From: Oscillospiraceae bacterium
GTDB taxonomy: Bacteria > Bacillota > Clostridia > Oscillospirales > Butyricicoccaceae
Length of the DNA stretch: 6,237 nt
Direction of reading: 5' to 3'
Assembly: GCA_902797555.1 (NCBI GenBank)
Contig: CADBTM010000111.1
Span: 1 to 6,237, forward strand
Shown here: piece after piece, positions 1 to 5,472 of the stretch
How positions within the stretch are numbered: the first letter of the stretch is position 1
How the letters are laid out: every line of letters starts with the position of its first letter
The notes under the pieces: model-generated
Seen by the model: only the letters and a program-made list of their open reading frames with translations
Told to the model about the DNA's origin: nothing
The model's database searches: none
Translations under genes and position numbers: made by a program

Positions 1-771
1 AAGGATCACGCCCTCGTCCATGATGATGGAGTCGCATTCGGTGTGCCCCTTGCAGGGGGCGCTGCCCACGATACAGGCGTCAAACTTCTGATAGGACTTG
101 TCCCGCGCCACCGACCGGGAAACCACGTCGGCCGACGAGCCCTCGCCCATAAGCTCCACCTTGTAAACGCTGAGAGCGTTTTGCTCGCCGTGGGTCATCA
201 GGCGCTCCCGCACCACCAGATCGGCGCCCTTTTTCAGCTGGGCCACCGTGGTGCGCTGGGTGGAGTCCACGCCCTTGATCTGAGCCATCTCCATCTCCAT
301 CCGGCTGTCCTCTTCCATATAGACCTCGGTCACCGGGTTGAGGATGCGCTTGCCCAGACCGTCGCCCGAGCCATAGTGTTTTTCCACATACTTTACCCGG
401 GCGCCCTTGCCCACATAAAAGCGGTGGATGCCGTCATGCTGGGAATCCTGCGTGCCGCAGTTGTCGATGCCGCAGCCCGCCACGATGGTGACGTCGGCGT
501 CCTCACCGATATAAAAATCGTTGTAGACGGTCTCCTTGAGGCCGCTTTCCGACAGCACCACCGGGATGTGGACGCTCTCGTTTTTGGTGCCCGGACGGAT
601 GCGAATGTCGATGCCCGAGCCGTTTTCCTTGGATTGAATGTCGATATTGGCGGTGGTGTTGCGTCCCGCCAGCCCGCCGTTGGCGCGGAAATTGTAGGCT
701 CCCATGGGCACCTTGTGCAGGTCGGCCACCTCCGCGATCAGCTTTTTCTGTACCTCTGTCAGCTTGACCAT
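1..771 (-). CDS. sufB: SufB/SufD-family Fe-S cluster assembly protein (3' end cut by the window)
   Basis: This is the scaffold or transfer subunit that works with the SufC ATPase in the cytoplasm to build Fe-S clusters. The first 257 residues are visible; the frame is open to the left edge, so the C-terminus is missing. ATG at 771 is preceded by AAGGAGG (780-786). The sequence shows the repetitive polar beta-helix style of the SufB/SufD core. It has an AGCGIDNCG motif (Cys100, Cys105), then HDGIH, EKHYG and RILNP near residues 112-146, and a PCKGHTECDS segment (Cys240, His243, Cys246) near the visible end. That last segment corresponds to the conserved CDS stretch of E. coli SufB. The core begins within about 25 residues of the start, so the long N-terminal region of the roughly 495-residue E. 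coli SufB is absent, as in the short archaeal and clostridial forms. Those forms often act as the only SufB/D protein. Family assignment is firm; SufB versus SufD is not settled. Confidence 0.9.
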   Translation of the reverse strand, partial: MVKLTEVQKKLIAEVADLHKVPMGAYNFRANGGLAGRNTTANIDIQSKENGSGIDIRIRPGTKNESVHIPVVLSESGLKETVYNDFYIGEDADVTIVAGCGIDNCGTQDSQHDGIHRFYVGKGARVKYVEKHYGSGDGLGKRILNPVTEVYMEEDSRMEMEMAQIKGVDSTQRTTVAQLKKGADLVVRERLMTHGEQNALSVYKVELMGEGSSADVVSRSVARDKSYQKFDACIVGSAPCKGHTECDSIIMDEGVIL

Positions 772-779
772 GTCTGCCG

Positions 780-786
780 CCTCCTT
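780..786 (-). promoter_or_regulatory. Ribosome binding site of sufB overlapping the sufC stop codon
   Basis: On the minus strand the sufC stop TAA runs directly into the Shine-Dalgarno sequence (TAAGGAGG), with 8 bases before the sufB ATG at 771. Ribosomes ending on sufC would therefore sit on the sufB initiation site, which suggests translational coupling and a fixed SufC:SufB ratio (inference). Confidence 0.8.
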
Positions 787-1516
787 ATTTCAGCTTGGCG
801 CAAACGTCCTGCGCCGCCTCCGTCCCCACCAGCTGGGGGAAAAGCTCGTCCCGGGCGCCCTGCTTTTCGATGCGTCCGCCCGACAAAACCGCGATCTCGT
901 CGGCGATGCTGAGGATGCGCTCCTGATGGGAGATGATGATCATCGAGCTGTCCGCGATGTTTTCCCGCATGGACTGGAACACCCGGATCAGATTCTGAAA
1001 GCTCCACAGGTCGATGCCGGCCTCCGGCTCGTCAAAAACGGTGAGACGGCTTTTGCGCGCCAGCACGGTGGCGATCTCGATGCGCTTGAGCTCGCCGCCC
1101 GACAGAGCGCCGCTCATTTCCCGCTGGATATAGTCCCGGGCGCACAGTCCCACCTCCGAGAGGTATTCGCAGGCCTCCGACGGGGTGATATGCTTTCCCG
1201 CGGCGATGCGCAGCAGGTCATAGACCTTGATCCCCTTAAAGCGCACCGGCTGCTGAAAGGCAAAGGCAACGCCGTTTTTTGCCCGATCGGTGACGCTCAT
1301 ATGGGTGATGTCCCGCCCGTCCAGCAGGATCTGGCCGCCGTCGGGGGTCTCGATGCCGGCGATCAGCTTGGCCAGCGTGGATTTTCCGCTGCCGTTGGGG
1401 CCGGTGATCACCAGCAGCTTTTTATCCTCCACCCGCAGGTCGAGGTCGTGGATGATCTCCTTTTTTCCGCCCTGCCCATCGGGGACAGAAAAGGAAAGAT
1501 GTTTCAGTTCCAGCAT
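785..1516 (-). CDS. sufC: SufC, ATPase of the SUF Fe-S cluster assembly complex
   Basis: This is a 243-residue soluble ABC-type ATPase that energises Fe-S cluster assembly on SufB/SufD in the cytoplasm; it is not a transporter. Walker A GPNGSGKST is at 39-47, the Q-loop FQQP at 87-90, signature LSGGE at 138-142 followed by LKRIEI, Walker B and D-loop VFDEPEAGID at 160-169, and the H-loop histidine at 197 (ISHQE). The FQQP Q-loop, the LSGGELKR signature and the DEPEAGID Walker B are typical of SufC rather than of transport ATPases, and the length matches the usual 240-260. ATG at 1516 is chosen because AAGGAGG (1525-1531) lies 8 bases upstream; the ATG at 1523 is in another frame. sufB follows after 13 bases. 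Transcription probably starts from the extended -10 promoter at 1543-1551 and/or the promoter at 1693-1721. The order C-then-B, with nothing between them, resembles minimal SUF systems. Confidence 0.95.
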   Translation of the reverse strand: MLELKHLSFSVPDGQGGKKEIIHDLDLRVEDKKLLVITGPNGSGKSTLAKLIAGIETPDGGQILLDGRDITHMSVTDRAKNGVAFAFQQPVRFKGIKVYDLLRIAAGKHITPSEACEYLSEVGLCARDYIQREMSGALSGGELKRIEIATVLARKSRLTVFDEPEAGIDLWSFQNLIRVFQSMRENIADSSMIIISHQERILSIADEIAVLSGGRIEKQGARDELFPQLVGTEAAQDVCAKLK

Positions 1517-1531
1517 GTTCCATTCCTCCTT

Positions 1532-1555
1532 GATCTGCCATCAGTATAGCAGATC
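1532..1555 (-). promoter_or_regulatory. Perfect inverted repeat around the sufC-proximal promoter, candidate operator
   Basis: On the minus strand GATCTGC, a 10-base spacer and GCAGATC form a perfect 7-base inverted repeat (arms 1549-1555 and 1532-1538). The spacer contains the -10 hexamer, and the repeat ends one base before the sufC AAGGAGG. A protein bound here would block RNA polymerase. SUF operons are often controlled by Rrf2/IscR-type regulators, but this repeat does not match an Rrf2 motif that I recognise, so the regulator is unknown. A role as an RNA hairpin is less likely for the proximal promoter, because transcription would start inside the left-hand arm, but it is possible for transcripts from further upstream. 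Confidence 0.5.
1543..1551 (-). promoter_or_regulatory. Extended -10 promoter of sufC
   Basis: The minus strand reads TGCTATACT: the hexamer TATACT (1543-1548) matches five of six consensus bases and is preceded by the TGN extension. A -35 at 17-base spacing would be the weak CAGACT (three of six, 1566-1571), which fits an extended -10 promoter. Transcription would begin near 1536, leaving an untranslated leader of about 20 bases with the ribosome binding site at 1525-1531. Confidence 0.55.
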
Positions 1556-1595
1556 CGGTTACAATAGTCTGTTGTATTTCCAACGAAATGAATCT

Positions 1596-1655
1596 TTAAT
1601 GAAAGACTTTTGGCACCCGTTCCAACAGCTCGTTCAGCTTGGTGACAAGCGTCAT
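1596..1655 (-). CDS. Possible 19-residue leader peptide or gene remnant upstream of sufC
   Basis: The minus strand carries a well-formed start: GGAGG (1665-1669) lies 9 bases before an ATG at 1655, followed by 19 codons and TAA. The peptide reads MTLVTKLNELLERVPKVFH and would be a short amphipathic helix. A promoter with a good -10 lies about 40 bases upstream (1693-1721). It could be a leader peptide translated ahead of sufC. It could also be the surviving start of a lost gene: the KLNELLERVPKVF pattern reminds me of the opening of small hypothetical proteins in gut Firmicutes (AENVPKVYEAG-like), a resemblance from memory only. Nothing recognisable continues in any frame after the stop. There is no evidence of expression, so the call is tentative. 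Confidence 0.35.
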   Translation of the reverse strand: MTLVTKLNELLERVPKVFH

Positions 1656-1692
1656 GACGGCTTCCCTCCGTTATTCATTTTTAACACAAAGC

Positions 1693-1721
1693 ATTATGCC
1701 ACAGATTGCGGAAAAAATCAA
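1693..1721 (-). promoter_or_regulatory. Promoter overlapping the upstream terminator U-tract
   Basis: On the minus strand TTGATT (1716-1721, four of six to consensus) and CATAAT (1693-1698, five of six) are separated by exactly 17 bases, and the -10 has a TGG extension. Transcription would start near 1686, pass through the small ORF at 1596-1655 and continue into sufC with a leader of about 170 bases. The -35 and start of the spacer lie in the U-tract of the terminator of the preceding gene. Confidence 0.6.
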
Positions 1722-1745
1722 TAGACCCGGCCAAGGGCCGGGTCT
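1712..1745 (-). terminator. Rho-independent terminator of the cysteine desulfidase gene
   Basis: A perfect 10-base-pair stem (AGACCCGGCC / GGCCGGGTCT on the minus strand) spans 1723-1745 with a 3-base loop. After five bases comes a run of six U (1712-1717). It begins 15 bases after the stop codon of the upstream gene. The 5-base gap between stem and U-run makes it somewhat less than ideal. Confidence 0.8.
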
Positions 1746-1760
1746 GATCGCATAGCAATC

Positions 1761-3035
1761 TCAATTTTCCATCATCAGGCGGATGATCTCCCGATCGGTC
1801 TGCTCCATGCCCCGGCGGGCAAGGCGTCCCACGGTGGCGATGGTGTTTTCCACGCCCTTTTTCACGATGCCGTCGCCGCCGAAAAACTGGTTGCCGCTGC
1901 GGTACATGGCCAGACCCAGCAGGCCGGCGTCCACGGCGGAGGCGATTTTTGCGGCGCAGCTCGCCTTTGCGCCGTCGCAGATGATGCCCGAATCCATGGC
2001 GACGGCGTTGACCACGGTGTGGGCGATCTCATCGTACCGCCCTCCCTGCAAAAAGGCCAGTCCCGCCGCCGCGCCGCAGCCTGCGCTGACGGCGCCGCAA
2101 TAGGCGGACAACCGCCCGATGCCGGTTTTCAGATGGGTGGTGATCAGATTGGCGACGCACAGGGCACGCAAAAGCTCCTCCTCCGTTTTTCCGGTTTCCC
2201 GGGCATAGACGATGACGGGGACGCTGGTGGTGATGCCTTGATTGCCCGAGCCGGAATTGATGACCACGGGCAGCTCGCAGCCGTTCATGCGGGCGTCGCT
2301 GGCCGCGGCGGCATAGGCACGCATTTTATAGTTGAGGTCGTCTTCGTGCCCGGCCAAAAGGGTTTTTCCGATGTTTGCGCCATAGTCACCCTTCAGGCCC
2401 TCTTCGGCGATGGCCATATTATTGGCGATCTGCCGCTCCAGCACGTCGCGCACGTCGTCCAGCTCCACGATCTCGCCGAACTCCGTCACCCCCTCCACCG
2501 TGAGGCAGGTGCGGTCAGTCAGACCGTCGTCCAGCGTCTCGGGCTCCCGCTCCAGCAGGGTTTCTCCGTTGCGGCGGATGGAGATCAGATTGGTGTGATA
2601 ATCGGTGATGCGGACAAAGGCGGAATCGTGCCCGCTGTAAACGGTGATCATGATGTCAAAGATATGAGGCGTATCGGCATGCACCACCTGAATGGGCGTC
2701 CGGCGGAGAAAGGCGGCAGTGTTCCGGATGCCCTCCTCGGTGACGCGGGACAGCACCTCCAGCCCGGCGTCAGCTTCTCCGGCCACAGCGCCCGCGGCAG
2801 CCGCTGCAGGGATGCCTCTCAGGCCGCCGGTATGGGGGACGACCACGCTTTTCACATTTTTGATGATGTTGCCGCTCACCTCCACTGTTATCCGGTCGGG
2901 CAGCGCGCCCAGCGTTTTGCGGGCAACGGCGGCGGCATAGGCGATGGCAATGGGCTCGGTACAGCCCATGGCGGGGAGCAGCTCCTCGTGGAGAATGCGC
3001 ACATAGTCCTGATATCTCGCGTCGTTCCGATTCAT
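1761..3035 (-). CDS. cyuA: L-cysteine desulfidase (CyuA / UPF0597, serine dehydratase alpha-like)
   Basis: This 424-residue cytoplasmic protein belongs to the SDH_alpha-related UPF0597 family. Its studied members (archaeal MJ1025, E. coli CyuA/YhaM) break down L-cysteine to pyruvate, ammonia and sulfide using an oxygen-sensitive Fe-S cluster. The hallmark N-terminal AMGCTEP is present with Cys25. Other typical segments are VPHTGG near 66-71, NSGSGNQG at 260-267, SAYCGAVSAGCG at 310-321 (Cys313, Cys320) and IICDGAKASC at 351-360 (Cys353, Cys360). Cys25, Cys313 and Cys353 are the most likely cluster ligands: as I recall, MJ1025 uses Cys25, Cys282 and Cys322, with the same 40-residue spacing between the last two. 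ATG at 3035 is supported by GAGGAGG (3043-3049), 7 bases upstream. The gene stands alone between a promoter and a terminator. Annotation pipelines often call this family serine dehydratase subunit alpha family; a serine-type substrate cannot be excluded from sequence. Confidence 0.9.
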   Translation of the reverse strand: MNRNDARYQDYVRILHEELLPAMGCTEPIAIAYAAAVARKTLGALPDRITVEVSGNIIKNVKSVVVPHTGGLRGIPAAAAAGAVAGEADAGLEVLSRVTEEGIRNTAAFLRRTPIQVVHADTPHIFDIMITVYSGHDSAFVRITDYHTNLISIRRNGETLLEREPETLDDGLTDRTCLTVEGVTEFGEIVELDDVRDVLERQIANNMAIAEEGLKGDYGANIGKTLLAGHEDDLNYKMRAYAAAASDARMNGCELPVVINSGSGNQGITTSVPVIVYARETGKTEEELLRALCVANLITTHLKTGIGRLSAYCGAVSAGCGAAAGLAFLQGGRYDEIAHTVVNAVAMDSGIICDGAKASCAAKIASAVDAGLLGLAMYRSGNQFFGGDGIVKKGVENTIATVGRLARRGMEQTDREIIRLMMEN

Positions 3036-3061
3036 CCCGATCCCTCCTCATTTCTATTTCT

Positions 3062-3090
3062 ATCTTACAAAAAAAGAGGAAAGCTGTCAA
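3062..3090 (-). promoter_or_regulatory. Promoter of the cysteine desulfidase gene, embedded in the preceding terminator
   Basis: A perfect -35 TTGACA (3085-3090 on the minus strand) is followed after exactly 17 bases by TAAGAT (3062-3067, four of six). The -35 lies in the loop and flanking stem bases of the terminator hairpin, and the spacer contains the hairpin 3' arm and the U-tract. Transcription would begin near 3055, leaving a leader of about 20 bases with no room for a riboswitch. Confidence 0.7.
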
Positions 3091-3104
3091 TCAGCTTTCC
3101 TCTT
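3069..3104 (-). terminator. Strong Rho-independent terminator of the ABC transporter/VanZ operon
   Basis: A perfect 13-base-pair stem with a 5-base loop spans 3074-3104 and is followed on the minus strand by an uninterrupted run of U (3069-3075, counting the last two bases of the stem). It begins 14 bases after the vanZ-like stop codon. On the plus strand the hairpin is followed by A rather than T, so it should act in one direction only. Confidence 0.92.
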
Positions 3105-3118
3105 AAAAATCATTTTCC

Positions 3119-3691
3119 CTATTTTTGTTTGGTAAAGAGCGCCTGACCGAGGGCAAACAGCAGATAGCCGATCGCTCCGCCCAGTGTGTTGAGAATCACG
3201 TCGTCCACATCTACGCTGCGCCCGATGAAAAGCTGGAAGCACTCGATGAAGAGCGAGCAGCCTGCGCACAGCAGCACCGTCCTCCACCAGGCGCGCCACC
3301 GTTTCCACAAGGCGGGGGTCAGCAGACCCAGAGGGACGAACATGCCCACGTTGCCCGCCAGATTGATGAGGTTCTGCGACCGGGTGCCGTGGAGCCAAAA
3401 GGCGCGGATGGTGGCGAGGGGAACAAGGTTGATCCCCCACCGGGCGTCAAGCCGCTCCTGCACCCGCTCCATCAGTCGGGGCAGGCTTTCCGTCAGGTCG
3501 GGCAGAGGCAGCACCGTCTGGGAAAGCAGGGCGATGAGATAGAAGACGAAGACCGTCATCCACACCTCCCGCCACAGATGGGGCGCACGCTCTCTCCGCA
3601 CCAGCCACAGCGTCCGGCTCACCAGCCAGATGGGCACGGTCAGCAGCACAAAGCGGGACATATCCCCCAAAAAGGGCATCACCGCGTTCAC
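3119..3691 (-). CDS. VanZ-like family membrane protein
   Basis: With the GTG start at 3691 this is a 190-residue integral membrane protein of the VanZ-like family, whose founding member gives low-level teicoplanin resistance; the biochemical role of the wider family is unclear. Hydrophobic segments lie near residues 14-31, 44-63, 107-128 and 139-157, with a last one near 166-184. The family signature is clear: NLINLAGNVGMFVPLG (about 107-122), then IECFQ (149-153) and RSVDVDDVILNTLGG (158-172) with the conserved Glu150, Arg158 and Asp residues. GTG is chosen because it overlaps the upstream permease stop as GTGA and has GGAG (3699-3702) 7 bases before it; the in-frame ATG at 3679 has no ribosome binding site. 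A longer form starting at 3889 would read through the permease gene in the wrong frame. It is the last gene of the operon and presumably translationally coupled. Confidence 0.85.
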   Translation of the reverse strand: MNAVMPFLGDMSRFVLLTVPIWLVSRTLWLVRRERAPHLWREVWMTVFVFYLIALLSQTVLPLPDLTESLPRLMERVQERLDARWGINLVPLATIRAFWLHGTRSQNLINLAGNVGMFVPLGLLTPALWKRWRAWWRTVLLCAGCSLFIECFQLFIGRSVDVDDVILNTLGGAIGYLLFALGQALFTKQK

Positions 3692-5472
3692 GGTCTGACT
3701 CCGCCGATCGGCATCAGATAGCCCAGTCGGCACAGGGTCTGGAAGGTGCGGGGCGCCTCCTCCTTGGTAAAGGTGAGGTAGCGGCTGCCTTCCATGCGGG
3801 CACGCTGGGTCGGGTTGCTCACATTGGGATAGGAATAGTCGATTTCCAGACTGTAGGAGGTATAGCCATAGCTCTGCTGGGGCGACCACAGGCCATAGTC
3901 CCCGGCGATCACGTCGGCGCGGATGGCGTCCAGCACCAGCTGGAACTCGTCGGTGTTCAGATAGATATAGTCGTACATTTCCGCATTTTTGTTTGCGCTC
4001 AGCGTTTCGTCCTCCACATACAGACCGATGCTCACCACGGTGGAATCCTCCGGCGGGAGGATGGTGCGAAGCAGCTCGTCGGGAGCATTGAAGATCCCGT
4101 TCAGGATGCCCGCGGTTTTGCCAGGGTCGGCCATGGATGCATCGGAGGTATCGATGGCATAGCGGCGCTCCACCACCCGACCGTTTTTGAGGGTGTAGGT
4201 GAGATAGACCTCGGTGGCGTATGCCTCCTCGGCCATGCCCTCCCGGACGGCGGCGCGATGGACGGAAAGGATCTCCTCCAGGCGGGCGGGGTCATCCCCC
4301 TCCTCCCAATAGGCGCTTCCTCCCACAGAGTGGACGTCGGCGCCCTTGAGTCGGTTGGGATTGGGCATCCAGCCGCTCGCGCCGAACACATCCAGCTGCA
4401 TGCACACCAGCGTCCCCACGATGACGAGGGCGAGGGCGCAAAAGCCCAGCACGGTTTTTTTGTCAAAGACGCGGAAGCTCTTTTTGAGCAGCATGGCGGC
4501 GGTCAGATAGCCGATCAGCCCGCCCAGCAGCAGAGAGATGCAGAAGGCGAAAAAGTCCTCCCGTCCCTCAAAGATCACCAGATCAAACAGGAATCCCAGC
4601 ACCAGCGCACAGCCCAGGGCAAAGCAGTATTTTGCCACAGGCCGCAGGAAGGGCACGGCGATGACGTCGCCCGCCCGCTCGCTGTCCCGCCGGCGATAGA
4701 GCAGCAGGGCGAGAACGGCAAAGACGATCCCCGCCAGGCCATACCACAGCAGCATGGGGAAATTCAGCCGCTGCCATGCGGTGCTGGTCTCTGCATAATA
4801 GTCTGCGTATTCCCGAAGCATGTGCACCGGGGGAGAAAGGAAGGTGAACTGGGGCGCGTTGCCGTAAACGCCATAGATCAGCGCGCTGCAGATCGAGCGC
4901 AGCAGCAGCTCGCACAGCACACCCGCCAGGTTGAGGATGCCATACAGCACGGCATGGGTGGGCAGATTGCCCGTCAGCATGGCCAGCAGCGTGGCGAAGC
5001 AAAAGTAAAACAGGTTTTGCAGACAGACCGCGCCCAGCCATGGAAGGACAGCCGAGGCGGCGGCCGTGGCGCCCTGTCCCACGCAGGCCAGCCACGTGAA
5101 AAGCGCGGTGACCACATTGGGCAGGATCAGAAAGCCCAGTCCGGACACAAAGTGGGAGAGGAACATGCTCTCCCGGGAGACGGGAAGGGCGTGGTACAGG
5201 CTGACGCTGCGGTGATTGTAGAGATAATTCCACACGGCGGCTGCCGACAAAAATCCGTAGATCACCGAAAGCACCACCGAAATGTGGGTGGCGTTTCCGA
5301 GAATGGTTCTGGGCAGATCGGAGGCGCCCCACCGATAGCCCTCCCGCAGTACGCCCAGGGGCAGAATGAGGATCCAGATGGCAAGATAACTGCCCCACAC
5401 CGGCCAGAAGCGGGTGAAGTTTTTGCGCATTACGGGGAGAGACAGCTTACAGGATGATATCTTTAACGGCAT
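3688..5472 (-). CDS. Permease subunit of a YtrB-associated type ABC transporter, with a C-terminal extracytoplasmic domain
   Basis: This 594-residue protein is the likely membrane partner of the ATPase encoded just upstream. About nine hydrophobic segments are visible, near residues 24-44, 65-85, 108-130, 144-166, 175-200, 239-258, 281-300, 308-328 and 341-358. The N-terminus (KNFTRFWPVWGSY) and the loop HRSVSLYHALPVSRE (about 87-101) resemble permeases found beside YtrB-like ATPases in Firmicutes. From about residue 362 a soluble tail of some 230 residues begins, rich in charged and aromatic residues with beta-type stretches. An odd number of segments would place it outside the cell. It resembles the DUF6449 type of tail known from such permeases, a family call made from memory. 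ATG at 5472 is chosen for GGGAGG 8 bases upstream; the gene overlaps the ATPase by 26 bases and the VanZ-like gene by 4. The substrate is unknown. Confidence 0.85.
   Translation of the reverse strand: MPLKISSCKLSLPVMRKNFTRFWPVWGSYLAIWILILPLGVLREGYRWGASDLPRTILGNATHISVVLSVIYGFLSAAAVWNYLYNHRSVSLYHALPVSRESMFLSHFVSGLGFLILPNVVTALFTWLACVGQGATAAASAVLPWLGAVCLQNLFYFCFATLLAMLTGNLPTHAVLYGILNLAGVLCELLLRSICSALIYGVYGNAPQFTFLSPPVHMLREYADYYAETSTAWQRLNFPMLLWYGLAGIVFAVLALLLYRRRDSERAGDVIAVPFLRPVAKYCFALGCALVLGFLFDLVIFEGREDFFAFCISLLLGGLIGYLTAAMLLKKSFRVFDKKTVLGFCALALVIVGTLVCMQLDVFGASGWMPNPNRLKGADVHSVGGSAYWEEGDDPARLEEILSVHRAAVREGMAEEAYATEVYLTYTLKNGRVVERRYAIDTSDASMADPGKTAGILNGIFNAPDELLRTILPPEDSTVVSIGLYVEDETLSANKNAEMYDYIYLNTDEFQLVLDAIRADVIAGDYGLWSPQQSYGYTSYSLEIDYSYPNVSNPTQRARMEGSRYLTFTKEEAPRTFQTLCRLGYLMPIGGVRP
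3699..3702 (-). promoter_or_regulatory. Ribosome binding site that fixes the GTG start of the VanZ-like gene
   Basis: GGAG on the minus strand lies 7 bases before the GTG at 3691, inside the last codons of the permease gene. Together with the GTGA stop/start overlap it argues for the 190-residue form over the ATG at 3679. Confidence 0.6.

Noticed and set aside
43..912. Open frame of 289 codons on the plus strand
   Set aside because: It is antisense to sufB and the end of sufC, which have clear family motifs. It reflects the third-position GC bias of the real genes.
1557..1595. Weak inverted repeats such as ACAA-N7-TTGT and GTTG-N6-CAAC in the AT-rich suf leader
   Set aside because: Four-base arms in AT-rich DNA are expected by chance and are not positioned on a promoter element.
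1290..1724. Plus-strand frame of 144 codons reaching into the suf upstream gap
   Set aside because: Most of it is antisense to sufC, the rest crosses promoters and part of the terminator, and no domain or ribosome binding site supports it.
3036..3061. Riboswitch or attenuator ahead of the cysteine desulfidase gene
   Set aside because: The likely transcript leader is only about 20 bases, too short for such an element.
2019..3146. Open frame of 375 codons on the plus strand
   Set aside because: It lies antisense to the cysteine desulfidase gene, has no convincing ribosome binding site, runs through the terminator/promoter region, and has a His/Gly/Ala-rich low-complexity product typical of GC-rich antisense frames.
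3692..3889. N-terminal extension of the VanZ-like gene to an ATG at 3889
   Set aside because: The extra 66 codons overlap the permease gene in another frame and give a Pro/Gln-rich stretch unlike VanZ proteins. The GTG at 3691 has a GGAG site and a GTGA stop/start overlap.
4258..5457. Open frame of 399 codons on the plus strand
   Set aside because: It is antisense to the permease. Its product is rich in Gln, His and Gly with no recognisable domain, while the minus strand encodes a coherent membrane protein.
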